Source: Excoecaria cochinchinensis
Taxonomy: Eukaryota; Streptophyta; Magnoliopsida; Malpighiales; Euphorbiaceae
NCBI GenBank assembly: GCA_947683425.1
Contig: CANTUQ010000076.1
Location: 4,154,001 to 4,218,000, forward strand
Length of the DNA: 64,000 nucleotides
Reading direction: 5' to 3'
Below, one piece after another: positions 20,256 through 32,877 of this stretch. Below the pieces are notes generated by a model. The model worked only from the letters and a program-made list of their open reading frames with translations. It ran no database searches and was not told the DNA's origin. Made by a program: the position numbers and the translations under genes. Every line of letters begins with the position of its first letter. Position 1 is the first letter of the stretch.

Positions 20256-21839
20256 TTATTCTCTCAAAATTTTTTCTCTCCTAGGAGTTATGTTTGATGC
20301 TATTAGAATTTCTCTCGGATTTTCCGAGGTCGCAAGATTAAAAAGCGTTGTATCAGTGGAATCAATGTCAAAAATTGATGGAATATGATCATGTTCATGC
20401 ATGTTGAAATCATTAGAAACATCGCACAAGTAAGAGAAATTGTTTGCCTTATAAATAATATTATAATTGTCATTTACATCATAAAAGAGTTCTGGAATAA
20501 AAAGACAGTCTAAGCTAGAGTCTTCTTCTGCCACTCCAGAGGTTGATGCTATTGCAGCTGGTTCATTGGCTTCCCGATTCAGCAGAGGCCCCTCAGGCAT
20601 ATCGGAGGAAATCTTCAAATCCCCCATCTTCGGTTCTAATTCTGCTATCTTCTCTTTCCCTTTCAGCCTGGCAGCTATCATTTTCTCGGTAACAACCTCT
20701 TCTGGCTTGCACCTTTCCCACGTGATACCCTGAGTCATGACCTCCTCATCCCATAAGTCTTCAGCAGTCTTGATAAACCCAACATGCCAGTCAAATACAT
20801 CGTTAAAGATCTCGAACCCAAGGACAATCCTCCCCTTCACCCATTGCGGCTCATCTTCACCAGCATAAGCACATACTGAGGATGCCGGTACAAAGCTCTC
20901 TGAGATGTGAGGGATCTTATCAGTCGCCTTCTTCTTGCCAAAGCCGCCTCTGTACCCCAGACCTTTCCGGTTCTTCTGACCTCGAGTGGTGATCGCAGTT
21001 TGCAATCCTTGAGAAGCTCTGCCCAAACCAGCCCCAGGGAGATAATGCATCTTCTTCAACATATTAACCACAGCTGGGTTATCCACTGACCCGTGCTCTT
21101 CTCTTATCATGGACACGTGGAAGCCACTGGATGGCTGATTAGCTATTTCAAGCGCTGAGAATTGGTTCTCCCTGGCTGCCTTGATAGTCACCACCTCCCC
21201 TTCATGTGGGAACTTTATCATTTGATGCAGCGTGGATGGCACTCCTCCTAGTTTGTGAAACCAGGGTCTCCCAAGCAGAGCTGAGAAGTTAGCAGGGATG
21301 GGCAGAACTACAAATTCTACCTCCACTTTAATGGGTCCTGTCTTGACCAAGGTCTTAAAGGTTCCCGAGGCTTGCCTCCTCGAATTATCATAGGTTGTGA
21401 TAGTCAGATCTAATCCACTGAGCATATCTTCATTTAGACCAAAAGCTTGCAGAGCTATCAGGGGGCATACATTGATAAAAGACCCATCGTCTACCATAAC
21501 GCAAGCAGTGTGCTTATCGTTAATCTGTGCTTTGATGTACAGGGGTCTGTTATGATTGCGGCCTTCGACCGGTAGGTCGGCATCAGAAAAGACCAATCTC
21601 TCCTCGGATCCTCCCTTAACTAAGCCCAAAAGCTCTGATGGGGAAATCGTGGTGGCGACCGTGGCCTCGACCAGAGCCTCTACTACCTTCTGCCTATGAG
21701 AGGGGGACTGTCTCAAAAGATCCCAGATGGATATTTGAGCCGCAGTTTTCTTCAACTGTCTAACGACCTGATTCTCCTCTGGCTCTTTCTCTGCTGGCGT
21801 CTGCGCTGGCTCAGGTAGCCTCGTAATCTCGAGGACCAC
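20256..21839 (-). pseudogene. Tat-B protease and G-patch-like linker
   Basis: A 527-codon open stretch. It begins with a linker (EKEPEENQVVRQLKKTAAQISIWDLL) and continues with the protease core, MVDDGSFINVCPL as active-site strand and FSALLGRPWFHKLGGVPSTLHQM. Next is the G-patch-like block (MHYLPGAGLGRASQGLQ...GLGYRGG, about 21065-20935). A long linker with IFNDVFDWHVGFIKTAEDLWDEE and DSSLDCLFIPELF leads into RT. Compared with Tat-A this shows the undamaged order protease, G-patch, linker, RT. It ends by frameshift. Confidence 0.85.
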
Positions 21840-21852
21840 TTACAGCCCCTAT

Positions 21853-23421
21853 TTATTCTTTGTCTTCATCAGACCCCCACAAGTCAAGGTTCATCTCTCC
21901 CTCCTCCTCGGCTTCTCCGCCGCTCTCATTGCTAGACCAGCAATCAAGGGTCGCCACAACTGCTCTCTCCTCTCTATCTGCGGAACAAACAGCAGCAAAA
22001 TTCTCGCTCCCATATAGATCTTGTAGCACGTACCACTCTGGCAAGCTAGATCTGATCATAAACAAGGGCGGTGGTACAGCATTATAACCGGGCTTCTTCT
22101 CAGTCTCCTTCTTCTCAGGGTCAAAAATCTGCCTGCTATCAATCAAGTCTTGGATAGCATGTCGCAGCGCTTTGCACTTATCTGTGATATGGCCTGAGTG
22201 CTGGTGAAACGCACATAATTCATTGTCTTTGTACCCAGGCTTCCCCTGCGTCAAAGCAGGTCTAGGAGCTAAGGGCTGCAATTTCCCTTCTTTTATTAAT
22301 CTTCTCAAGACCCAAGATAATGGTCTCCCCAAGTTCGAAAACTTTCTCTGGGTGGTTACCTCAGTAGCAGGCACCTCTCCTGTTCTTCTGCTGCTACCAC
22401 TGGGACCCGCCGTCCTACTGGTTCCTTGACCGGGGTTAGCCCTTTTGGCAAAATTATCATTGCTAGCTTTCCTAGCCAAGAACTCTCCCTCTGCCTCGAT
22501 GGCTATATCCTTGAGAGACTCCCAGTCCTTCAACCCCTTTATCTTCAACCCATCTTTCAAGTACGGGCTCGCGTTCTTGATAAATAAACGAATCTGGTCC
22601 TGGGTATCCGGCTTTCTCCGCATCTCCATTACTTGGTTCTGCCATTGGGTGAGATAATCATGGAAAGATTCTCCAGCCTTCTGCTGGAGCAGTTCAAGAT
22701 CTTTTAGAGTCACCTCCATTCTGGCATTGCAGTCATACTGCCTCAAAAACTCCTCAGTGAGTAGATCCCAATCTTCTTTAGTGCGACGGTCGAGACCATG
22801 ATACCAGTCGATGGCATAGATGGTCAGACTCAGACAAAAGTATTCTACTTTCTGCTTCTTGGTCAACGTGGTCCCTTTCATGATCAGAGAATACTGTTTC
22901 ACATGAGCAGTTGGGTCAGAAGTTCCATCAAACTTCGGCACGTCTGGAATCTTAAAGTTGTAAGGGATCGGGTCCTCTCCCTCTAATTCCTTATCCTCTG
23001 GGTTCATCCCTTGACCCCTGCTCAACATACGGGCCATAGCCTCGAACCTCTCTTCCATCTTCTTTAAAATGAAGTCATCAGTCTGAGGTGCCTTCCCCCT
23101 CTCAGATGCAATGCTCATCCTATCATCTTCGATATCTCTATCATCATCAATTCTCAGCACAGGCCTTCTTCTCTGCTCTCCCGAGGCTACTGACCTTAAC
23201 TCTACTGGCGGCGGCCTAACAGGCTCTTCTCATCTTTTGGCCCTTTCTTCCTCTAGCTCATTCTGTCTCACAGGAGGAGGAGGAGGGTTCTGCGGAGCAT
23301 TTTGCTGTGTCAGGGTGGTCAACATATTCATCATTTTGCCCTCGAATTCCTCAAATCGCCGGTCGACTTCTTCCGCGATTATGGCCCTGGTGGCGTCATC
23401 CCCTCTAGGCGAGTTTGCCAT
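21853..23421 (-). pseudogene. gag: Tat-B gag
   Basis: ATG at 23421 (MANSPRGDDATRAIIAEEVDRR). A TGA near 23229, in a CGA-to-TGA context, interrupts after 63 residues. The remaining 435 codons are open and contain the Gag core (VPKFDGTSDPTAHVKQYS, WYHGLDRRTKEDWDLL, LLQQKAGESFHDYLTQWQNQV) and the zinc-like CAFHQHSGHITDKC. The acidic C-terminus (DCWSSNESGGEAEEEGEMNL) matches Tat-A. A frameshift and stops at about 21850 separate it from protease. Confidence 0.9.
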
Positions 23422-24322
23422 CTGAGATACAATACTGCTGATTCCTGGTAAAATTTTTGGTATACCCTCTCTATCTGACAGCTCAGATGCGGGAACTCGG
23501 ATCAGTCGTCCGGTTGGTGATCTAGTCCACCTGGGCAGATCTATGATGGCTGCAGGGACAAGACGTTAGATATGATGCATGAAATACAGGTGTGATGCAT
23601 GGTCGTGATATGCAGCATTCACAGAGCACAAGCAAGCAAGTAGGTCCTTCCACCCTTATTTCTCCCACACACGTGGTCGCGCAGTCTCTTTCCTAGGTGG
23701 GATTAGCCCAAGGGTCAACGAGGGACCCGATGGACACGTATGGTACGAGATAAAAAAACCGGCAGCATGACACTCCTATGCTAATGTTCAAGCGGATGGA
23801 TAATGATCGTCACGTATTTTGACGTTCCATAAATTTCGACATGGCTCTACCGGGGCATGATAGCCTTTGGCTAGGTTACCAAGCAAGACATCTAGACACA
23901 CCTAATACATGAGGATCCATACAGCAAGCATGGAATTAGGGTTCATTTCACCTGTGGAAAGTAACTGCGGCCATTACATGAGCTTTGGACAAGGGAGATA
24001 TTTCTTTAAGGCTACCCAAGCATAATCCCTGCCGACAGGTCTAGCTCATCACGAGCATGGTGACCGATCGGGTCATCATTTTGATATACCATTCGAGGTA
24101 CGTGGCTTGGGCTGGTGATTATCCTTAACACTTCCCCAAATTGAGTGAAAATGAGGTCGTGCTTCAGGAACGCACCGGGGCTAAAAGAGGGACCAAACTA
24201 GCGTATTCTAAGGCTCTAATGATATGCGAATGCAATTTTGAGAGAAAGCGAATTTATGAATTAAATTTTAATCATAAATGTTAAACGAGGTATTTTCAAA
24301 TTGAAATCCCAAACCATAAACG
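23422..24322 (-). other. 5' leader of Tat-B, conserved non-coding
   Basis: Reverse complement of the leader seen in Tat-A and Tat-E, with strong identity around 23690-24220. The part nearest gag (23422-23690) is more divergent. No gene. Confidence 0.7.
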
Positions 24323-24340
24323 TCCCCAGTGGAGTCGCCA
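24323..24340 (-). other. Primer-binding site of Tat-B
   Basis: Reads TGGCGACTCCACTGGGGA on the minus strand, one base from the LTR end. This appears to be the undamaged PBS form in this window. Confidence 0.85.
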
Positions 24341-24341
24341 C

Positions 24342-26397
24342 TGTGACGCGCGCCGGATCCCCGCGGCCGCCCATGGGACTGCCCGCTCGAGGGCGATCGG
24401 GGCATTTGTGGGTCTGTGGACAGCTTGCAATAAATTGCAAGTGCGTCTATGTTGGGCAACAAGGAGGTTTCATGGAGTCGCCACCCAATAGAACATTGGG
24501 AAAGTTACTCTCGCCTCGGAGAGCCTAAGACTGCGCTTGGTATCCATTTTGGGCCAGCCATAGGGGTCTTGGAAGGTAAACCTCTCGCCCTAAGGAGCCT
24601 AGGATTAGCGCTAAAGTCTCGTGGCATAAAAAGGTGTCTTGGAGGGTAGACCTCTAGCCTCTTTGAGCCCAAAGACCAGAGCTGGGTCCGGGATTTCTCA
24701 TCTATTTCTACCTCAATTATTTTATGATCAAATTTTAATTATCATTAATTCGCTCTCTCTCCACACGATGTAATTAATTGAAGGCACATTTATTCACATT
24801 TGGAAAGCCATAAATGGGCAAATAAATATCAAAAGCAATAGATTACAACAATACAAGGAGCGAAATACAACTCCCTTTTATAAATTTGCGAGACATACAC
24901 GAATCGGGGGATTGCTTATTTTGAGGACTTTGGTCCTCGCATGCATTGTTATCAAAAATTGGATGTTTTTGTTTTGTGATGATTTTTATTGGATAAAAAT
25001 AGGGCATTGGACCCTCGCTTTTGTGTAAACCTCATTTTATTGAATATAAAGCATTTAGTCATTTTTATACATTAATGAGATATGAAAAGAGTATATCCAT
25101 ATACATAAAATAATCAATGAATAACAAATAAAGGAAAATAATGAGAGGGTTAGGAAACTAAACCGGACGGAATCCTCCGAATATGGTAGATAGCCGCTCA
25201 AGCTCGGGATAGTCCAAGAGAATCAATGTACACTCATAGAAAATTAAAAGATATTAATATACATGAAATTAATATATAGGAAGTCAAAAGGACTTGAAAA
25301 GGATGGAAAATGATTTAAAAGGGTAGAGACAGAACCCACCGACGGCCTTTCTTAGGTGACCGACGGGCGTCAATCGAGATAACCGACATGTCCATCTGTC
25401 ACTCAAAAATGGGCGTCTGCAGGTGGGGTGACCGACGGGCGTCGGTGATGGAGATGACCTGTCAGTCACCACTGTCTCCGAAAAAACAGAAGAAAGAAAA
25501 CTCTTTTCAAAGCCAAAAAAGAGGTTTTATCACAAAATGAGATAAAGAGAGTCAAAATAAAGAAAAATAATGACAAAGATTGAAAGAATCAATAAATAAA
25601 GAATAAATGTGAAATGGTATGAAGAAGGAATCCAAAATATTTACCCTCAGATAATCGCTTCGGGTGAGATTCTTGTGTTGATTAGAGCCCCGCGTGTTCC
25701 ACGAAAAGCAAGATGAAGGATCAAAGAAAGGAAAATGAACTGTTTCCTCCTCAACCCCTCAAAAGATTGTCTTTGGAATCAAAATCTAAGGAAAACTAAT
25801 TAGTTTTTAGTCCCTTTTGATGGATTTGATCCTCTTTTGAAAGAGCTTTCTTGATGAAATGTGTTTGCTGGAAGAGAGAGAAAATATGCTTGAATTTGGG
25901 CAGAGTTTCCCCTCTTCAAAATTTTTGGAACCCTTTTCTAGTGAAAATCCGAAGCTTTTATAAGCCAGACACGACCGACGGGCGTCGGTGTATGGAGGCG
26001 GGCGTCGGAAGAATCCTTCTGACACAAGGATTCATCCGACGACCCTGCCACATCCACCGACGGGCATCGGAAAGGTTGCGTTCTCCGGGAAACCAGGCGG
26101 CGTTCTGACAGGGGCGGTGATTTTCTGATGGGCGTCGGAAAATACCTCAAGCTGTCGGTGACTCTAGGCGACGGGCTAGCTTCCACAGACGGGCTAGCCG
26201 TCTGTGGAGGAAAATATGCCTTTTGACTCGAAAATCCTCCGTTTTCTCCCCCCTCTGCCCATGAAAGGTAAAAAGACTCACTTCTCGTGGAATGCGGGAC
26301 TAAAACCTCCAAATCCGAACCGTTTATACAGGCTCAGATACTGATTTCATCATAGGGTAACCTCTGATCCAGACCACTCCGGGACACGGTGCTTACA
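24342..26397 (-). repeat. 5' LTR of Tat-B
   Basis: Read from 26397 (TGTAAGCACCGTGTCCCGG) to 24342 (GCGCGTCACA), 2056 bases. Contains GACGGGC motif clusters at about 26215-25975 and 25470-25330, a TATA box between the two clusters, and a low-complexity AT-rich remainder. No coding potential. Left end and sequence confirm a Tat LTR although its first bases differ from the TGTAGACACC of A, C/K and E. Confidence 0.88.
25957..25963 (-). promoter_or_regulatory. Putative TATA box of the Tat-B LTR
   Basis: CTTATAAAAGC on the minus strand, 12 bases downstream of CCGACGGGC repeats. The motif-to-TATA spacing is the same as in the internal bidirectional promoter at 15060-15300. Confidence 0.6.
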
Positions 26398-26551
26398 ATG
26401 GGTAATCTATAAACGTCTGCCTTTTAGAGGCACTTTAGGCTTTTAGGTTAGATGAAAGTATGTTGAGCAAGTCTGATATGACCATTACAACCTATGATAG
26501 CTCTCGTAGACAAGCATCAGGACCTTTCAGAGCATTAGTCAAGACTGGGCC
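26398..26551 (+). pseudogene. Tat-C pol piece 2 (protease)
   Basis: Continues Tat-C after Tat-B: INVCLL...GLDESMLSKSDMTITTYDSSRRQASGPFRALVKTGP, aligned with Tat-A 5560-5705. It ends at the Tekay LTR start at 26552. About 245 bases of protease sequence are missing before piece 3. Confidence 0.87.
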
Positions 26552-28576
26552 TGTAACAACCCAAAAAGGGCCTGGTCAGAATCTGCATGGAAAGTCGGTA
26601 AATTAAGGGTATTTTGGCAATTTGAGCAAGAGAAAATTTGGATAATAAGGATTTATAACAAAGAAATTAATTAATTAAGTGAAGAGGAGGAATTATTAAG
26701 TGTGCTTGTAGTGTATGGTGTTAGGATGTAAGTGGGTTAAGGGATTTTATTGTGTGGTCTATGTGTGTGTGGTGCCTTGGATGTAAGTGGCTTATAAGGA
26801 ATTATATGGTGTGAGTTAAGTTTGGTGCTATGGAGATAATTATTGTAAGAGATGCTTGTGTGTGTTTTGTGTATGGTGCCTAAGGTTTTAAAGCCTTGAT
26901 TTGAGGGGATCAATTAAGTGTATGTATTATATGGTATGTTGGCAAGAAAGTCAAGATAGTGGGAGTTTTGGTCCAATAGAAGTGTGCCAAGTGGAATGGG
27001 TTGGTGAGCATTAATGGAAAAGTAGGAGAGAGGGAAGGGAGGGGCAGAAAATTTGCCTAGCTTCCCGTGGAAGCTAGTTCTTTCTCCTTTTCTCCTTCTT
27101 TCCCGTCCTCTCTCTCTCTCTCTTGCTTCCATTTTCTACTCTCAACCTTTCCCTCTTGTGTTTTCTTGGAGGTTTTAACTGGGTTTTGAAGGTAAGTGTT
27201 TGGGTTTACTTTGGACTTCTTCATCTTCTTTTCGGTGTTTTGTTTTTTGGTTTGGAAGAATTTTTGGGTTTGATTTAAGTATGTTTTGGTTGGGTTTGTG
27301 CAAGAATTGGAGGAGAGAAGAAAGAGCAAGGGAAAAGAGAAAGCGGGTTCTTGAGGGAAAGATTGAAGCTGCAATTTCAGGTTTGGGAGCTTGAGTTGAT
27401 TGTCTTTAGGGGTGTTTTGCTGTTACTTTTTTTTTTGGATCGTTCTCTGTTATGCTTTGATTCTTCATAATTTTGAGTGTATATTTATGTGTAAATGCAT
27501 GTGTGTGATTGAGCTAGAGTGTTGGTTTGGTATGATTTTAAGTTATAGTGATTTGCATGGGAGTTCAGTGGTAAAATTTTAGGTGTTAATGAAGTAACGA
27601 TTTGTTTGCTTTAGTGATTTATTTGTAAATTCTTGTGCAATTTAGTGTGATTTGAGTGTATTTTGATGCTTAGCATGTCTCGATACCCTTCGACTCATGA
27701 GGTAAGTGTTTTTGCATGATTGAAAGAGTGGTTTTCGAAGTTGAGATGTGAAGAGTGCGGGAAAGTGCAGATTTGGGCAATTCTGGGTTCTGTCGCGATC
27801 GCGACACTGTCGCGAGCGCGACATAATGCGGAATGGTCCCTTGTTATTAAGGAGCCCTCTGTTGGGGGCAGAATCCTCTGCGCGAGCAAGCTTCCGAGCA
27901 TGCGCGCGAGGAGGAAGGAACTGGTCTCTGTCGCGATCGCGACGCGGTTGCTAGCGCGACAGAGCTCGGTTTTGTGTAAGTCTGCCGAGCGTGCTTCGTC
28001 GCGAGCATACCTCCTAGAGCAAGCCCGTGATGAGGTACCCTGTGTTCTGTTGCGAGCGCGATGCCTGTCGCGATCGCGACAGAAACCCTTCCTGCCTGCC
28101 CTATTTTCTGAATGTGATTCTTTTGCTCCACTTTGCACGGTTTCTCACTATTGCATGGTTCATGATTGAGTTATGTCTTGTTGACTTTAAGATACTAGTG
28201 TTGTTGTAGTGAATTAATGTGATGTTGGGATTTTGATCTGAGTTTTGTGTAGTAAGTGTTGTTATTGATGAGTGAGTTGTTGAGCCTGAAGTGTCAAGGT
28301 AGTGGATAATTAAGCATGCTTAAGAAGGGTTTGTGAGTGCAGCTGCCCGTGTCCGCCCTGTTTGGGCGAAGCGGTCGACCTCCGAGATGGTCATCCTCCG
28401 TGTAATGATAAAATGTTTTGAGACTCCGGTCTCCCGCGCTACCTTCAGGTATTAAAACTGTTTTTGACGCTACGGTCTCCCGTGCCGTGTTCCCGTATCC
28501 TCCACCATTGAAATTCAGGCTATTGTTTCAATTGTTTGGTATTGGTTTCGTGAAGTGTTCTGTATAGTGTCATAAT
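26552..28576 (+). repeat. Tekay-type LTR G, forward, first part
   Basis: Starts TGTAACAACCCAAAAAGGGCC, the reverse complement of the ends of LTRs H and L. Contains a CT-rich leader (27070-27130), splice-donor-like GGTAAGTG sites (27192 and 27702), a CGCG palindrome cluster (27789-28085) and the conserved block with gaagcggtcgacctccgagatgg (about 28340-28500). It is interrupted at 28577 by solo LTR M and resumes at 32488. No gene; the weak ORFs are not supported. Confidence 0.85.
27789..28085 (+). repeat. CGCG palindrome cluster in LTR G
   Basis: Several dyads of the type TGTCGCGATCGCGACA and TGTCGCGAGCGCGACA, some back to back. The same clusters occur in LTRs M, H and L. Confidence 0.85.
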
Positions 28577-31500
28577 TGTCACATCCCAACCTATACTATG
28601 GAGACTTCTATTCGGATTAGAGGAAGAAGAATCCAAGATAGATAGGAGTGTCACATCCCACTAGAGTAAACAAGTAAACATCACAACATAGAATGACATA
28701 TCCATGATAATTAAAAACTCTGAGAGAAAGAAGAGTGATACTGAACAAAATGAATACTTTATGAACGTACATGATATGCCAAGGCGCATACCCTAAGAGA
28801 AAACATACACACATGCATACTTATAATCATACAAAAGAAACCTAATAAGAAAGATACATAAGTGTGTAAATATTTACATAGCTTAAAAATATTACATCAG
28901 AATCTTTACCTATTATTACATATACATATTATACAGATACACAAAAATCCCGAATTACAAGAGCTGAACAAGATACACAACTTCTAGCTCCTATATAGCC
29001 GACTCTGCAGATGCGCGACTCGAACAGAAACAAACCTGCCACCTGCATGGGAAAGGAACCCGTGCTAAGCGATAACGCTTAGTGGGGAAAACAAACATAA
29101 TAATATGGACGGCCATTCACAATGGTCGTCGAGGCATAACACACACAAATCTCATACACACATAGTTCTTACCGAGAAATATATATGCTTACATATAATA
29201 GCTGTGCCTTCAAATGTTTCTTATCATATTCATATACTTATATGTGCAACACAAACCAAAACAACATCACCATACAAGATGTAAGTATATTCGTGCATAA
29301 CTACATATAACTTCACATGTGTGCACCTACCTATACATTACATGTCAGTATCAATACACTTATATGCCAATACTTGTATCGTTATACCAGTACATGTCCT
29401 CATATGCATACATTTACCGAACACGTTAGGAAATCAAGCTTTTGAAAGTACATCATGCATAGATACATAATCACAATACCATCACACTTCCGTTGCGCAA
29501 CATTAATCTTTAACATAAGCAACAATACGATATTGCATTCCAATCACGGTGTTCCAGAGAGCCAATAAATTTGCACTTTTTAGTTCACACATCTATAATC
29601 ATAACTGATCAGAACCGCATACTTATAAACACGATATAATAAATCATACACCTGCTGACTCACAATAGTGGATAACGAGTACTGAAGGGTACCTTACGGG
29701 TACGAATCGAACACATAATATAATGTACCATACAGGTACAAGTCGGAAGGCAACATTTCATTGAACAGGACCTTAAACAAGATCCATACACATACACATA
29801 ATAGGGGTTCGCGAGGAACCATTCGGGGACCTGATCAGGGTCCAAATCGTTCAAAGGGGCGCTGCAGCTACACATACATAGACTCTATTAGGCATGCCTA
29901 ACTATCCACTAGACTGACTCTCGCAGGTCATGCATCATACCAATCATATTTCAAATCACATAATTTATATCATTGTACATAATCAGCAATAAGTGAGACA
30001 TATGAGTAAGTTCATAAAGTCAATCACGTGTCATACAATTTACACTTAAACATAACATACTAATCTTAGAGAGAGATCATAAGTATAGATATGCATAGTA
30101 CATCCAATTATATTAACATACTTCACAAAATAGTCCAATTATAAACCTAAAAGTGCCACAAGTTCGGAATTCAAACATTGAAATCACCAAAGAAAACTCA
30201 TTCAACACAACACATTTGTCGCGCTCGCGATGCCTGTCGCGCTCGCGACAGAGACCATAGTCTCTTCGCTGTGCGCGCGCGACGGACTTCGCGATCGCGG
30301 GAAGGAGAGAAGGGCCCAGCTCTATCGCGCTCGCGATGTTGTCGCGATCGCGACAGAGGGCAAGCATTGCTATCGCGGGGTCGCGACAAGTCGCGTGCTC
30401 GCGATAGCACAGGCCAACAATGTGTTCTGTCGCGATCGCGACGGTTATCGCGCTCGCGACAGAGAGCAGACAAGCTATTGCTATCGTGGGCTCGCGACAG
30501 CATCGCGTGCTCGCGACGGCACAGCATTAGAATCACCGGTCTCTGTCGCGCTCGCGACAGTGTCGCGATCGCGACAGAGTCATGATTCCGAAAATCTGCA
30601 GAATTCTGCAGGATCTTTCCTTCCTCAAACTCATCCACAGCACACAAAACATAACCAAAGGTCTCTCACCTCATCTCCAGCAAGCCACACATCATTGACA
30701 TCATAAACACAACATTCGTATCAATAATTTCAATAAAATATGCTACTAACAATAGTCATCAATCAACTCAATCGCACTCACGTTAAATGCATTCATACAT
30801 ATGGTATATCATGCTTAGGTTACTCATGATATCAACACATATTAATCCTCATCCTTCACAAAGTTATATCTACTATTATTTACTAGCTAAATCACCAATC
30901 TTAAACATACTCCTAAATTTTCCCGACGATAATTACTTATATAGCCATTTAATTACCCCAAACATGCATAATAACTGATGGGAAAGGTACGGTATTGATC
31001 CGGGTCAACCCTAGACTCAAAAATAGAGAAGAATAGGCTCAAAACATGTTTTTCTGTCGCGAGGTCGCGACCCTTGTCGCGCTCGCGACAGAGGCTCGCC
31101 TCAGCTACCTTAACAAACTGCTTTCTACTACAAACTAGTATCGTGAAAACCGACCTCTAAACCTAATTTTTAGGAACAGTTGTCTTCTTAACAAATGTTC
31201 CCCTACGTCTTAACTTGCAAACGAAACAAGTTTCATGTCAATCGGACATCTATAACTCCAGATATTCTCTCCACAATCCATACTGGTCAAACAACCCAAC
31301 ACAAAAAGAGATACTACGGTTTTATCCAAATTTCAGGGTCCTAGAGAAAGAATTGGCCCAAGGCTATTTCTAGGACTTTTAAATAAATAGAAGTAATGGT
31401 TCTAATGGCGCAAGAATCAAATAGTTTAGAGTTTTATAACTCTACTTATGACAAAAACATTGCACAGGGGTCAGATGAGAACGAAACAGAGTTTACCCAA

Positions 31501-32487
31501 TCATACACTTCACTTTCAATTCTCACACACCTTCAACTTAAGCCACCTCATGCATTATTAATACATTTACCCACACAAATACATGCATAAAACTCATATC
31601 AAAACACTCAATTTACTGGAAATCATATACAAATGTATATTCCTAACTCAAAAAGAATTTAGAGCATAAACAAATTAAAACTCAAAGGTAGGAATCAAAC
31701 TCCCAAACCTCTTGTTGCACAATTAGCTGCTCTCTTCAATCTTTAATCTTCCCTTTTCCTTTACTTTGCTTCTTCTTATCACCAACCACTTGCACAAATG
31801 AAAACCAGAAAATTATTCTTAATCCATATCCTAGATCCCACATCAAAAGTAAATCTAGAAGGAAAATAAGATCAAAGCATAAATAATTAAACACTAACCA
31901 CTTACCTCTTCAATCTTACTTCTTAAGCCCCACCAAATCACTTCTAATTCACTCAAAACCAAGAGATTGAGCAAAGAAAGGGAAAAAGGAAAAGAAAATG
32001 GAGAATATGGAGGATGAGAGGACCAAAAACGGGGACTCCTTTTTCCTTACACTTAGTCTCACTTTAACACTAAATGCATACCTACCAAAGCCACTTGTCC
32101 ACTTACTATAGGCCCACATGTCAATATTACAAGCCCACTTTGACTTACTCAATTCAAGTCACCATACACATACACACACTAAATCACTTCTCATAAAATA
32201 TCCTACATCCTTAGTTCCATACCCATAATCCATAATTATTTCTTTTATGCAATTATCTCCAAGGCACCATGCTCATAAATCACTCAATGAAATCTCTTAG
32301 CCCATTAACACCCTACTACCATACACTACTAATACACCATAAAAATTCCTTTACTTACTTTATTTAATTAATTTCTTAGCAAATAAATCCTTATTATCCA
32401 TATTACTCATGCATAAATTACCAAAATACCCTTCACTTAACCGACTTAGCTTGCCGATTCCGACTAGGCCCGATTTGGGGTGTTACA
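28577..32487 (-). repeat. Solo Tekay-type LTR M inside LTR G
   Basis: TGTCACATCCC...GGGGTGTTACA, 3911 bases, flanked by a perfect 5-bp duplication ATAAT (28572-28576 and 32488-32492). Removing it rejoins LTR G in register. In minus orientation it has the LTR start at 32487, splice-donor-like GAGGTAAGT near 31905, CGCG palindromes at 30215-30585 and 31052-31095, and the conserved hairpin near 29070. It is about 1.3 kb longer than H and L. No pol or gag: a solo LTR left by LTR-LTR recombination. Confidence 0.9.
30215..30585 (-). repeat. CGCG palindrome cluster in LTR M
   Basis: About ten dyads of TGTCGCG(A/C)TCGCGACA type and decayed versions. Two adjacent dyads are separated by two bases near 30545-30580. 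A further dyad pair lies at 31052-31095. Confidence 0.88.
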
Positions 32488-32640
32488 ATAATTGTCCAGT
32501 GCAGTGTTCTAAGTAATGAGTGACTTTATAGTGATTATATTCTGGTATGATTTTTTTCTATGTCGTGCATGTGATATCTCGCGTGTTGCCATGGTAAGTA
32601 TTTCGGTATGTGTACGTGTTTATTTATGCATGATCTTGTC
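32488..32640 (+). repeat. LTR G, second part, truncated
   Basis: Continues LTR G after M. It matches, reversed, LTR H 34005-34200 (gtgttgccatggtaagtatttcgg region). It stops near 32630-32641, about 380 bases short of the expected LTR end, and joins H. Confidence 0.82.
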
Positions 32641-32877
32641 CATTCACTTCTTAAGCACCTTATACCCACACACACTAGATAACTTCCATAATAACCATAA
32701 AATCCCTAGTACAATACACATGTTCCACTAGATAATTCCTCTCTGAAGATCTTATTAATTAAATTTCTTCAATTAAATCCTTAATAAATCCAATTTCGCA
32801 TACACTAATTACCAAAATGCCCTTAATTTTCTGACTTAGCATTTAAATTCCGACTAGGCCCTTTTTGGGTTGTTACA
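32641..32877 (-). repeat. Fragment of the 3' LTR of Tekay element H
   Basis: Near-identical to 35985-36227, the start of the other H LTR. Only the first 237 bases are present; the rest was lost at the junction with G. Confidence 0.88.

Larger units (their letters stand above)
12439..26397 (-). mobile_element. Tat-B, reverse-strand Tat-lineage retrotransposon with extra genes
   Basis: Complete insertion read from 26397 down to 12439. The 5' LTR is 26397-24342, the PBS lies at 24340-24323, and gag-pol runs 23421-17096. A 3' region with two extra genes follows, then a 164-base remnant of the 3' LTR. Left flank ATGGA (12434-12438) and right flank ATGGG (26398-26402) are a 5-bp target-site duplication with one change. 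Rejoining the flanks restores the VMVDDGS...INVCPL order of Tat-C. Tat-B has fewer stops than Tat-A and is probably younger. Confidence 0.9.

Noticed and set aside
27642..28209. Arg/Ser-rich ORFs (RSRDRDR type) resembling splicing-factor RS domains, also in M, H and L
   Set aside because: They are the CGCG palindromes translated; frames differ between LTR copies and have no conserved ends.
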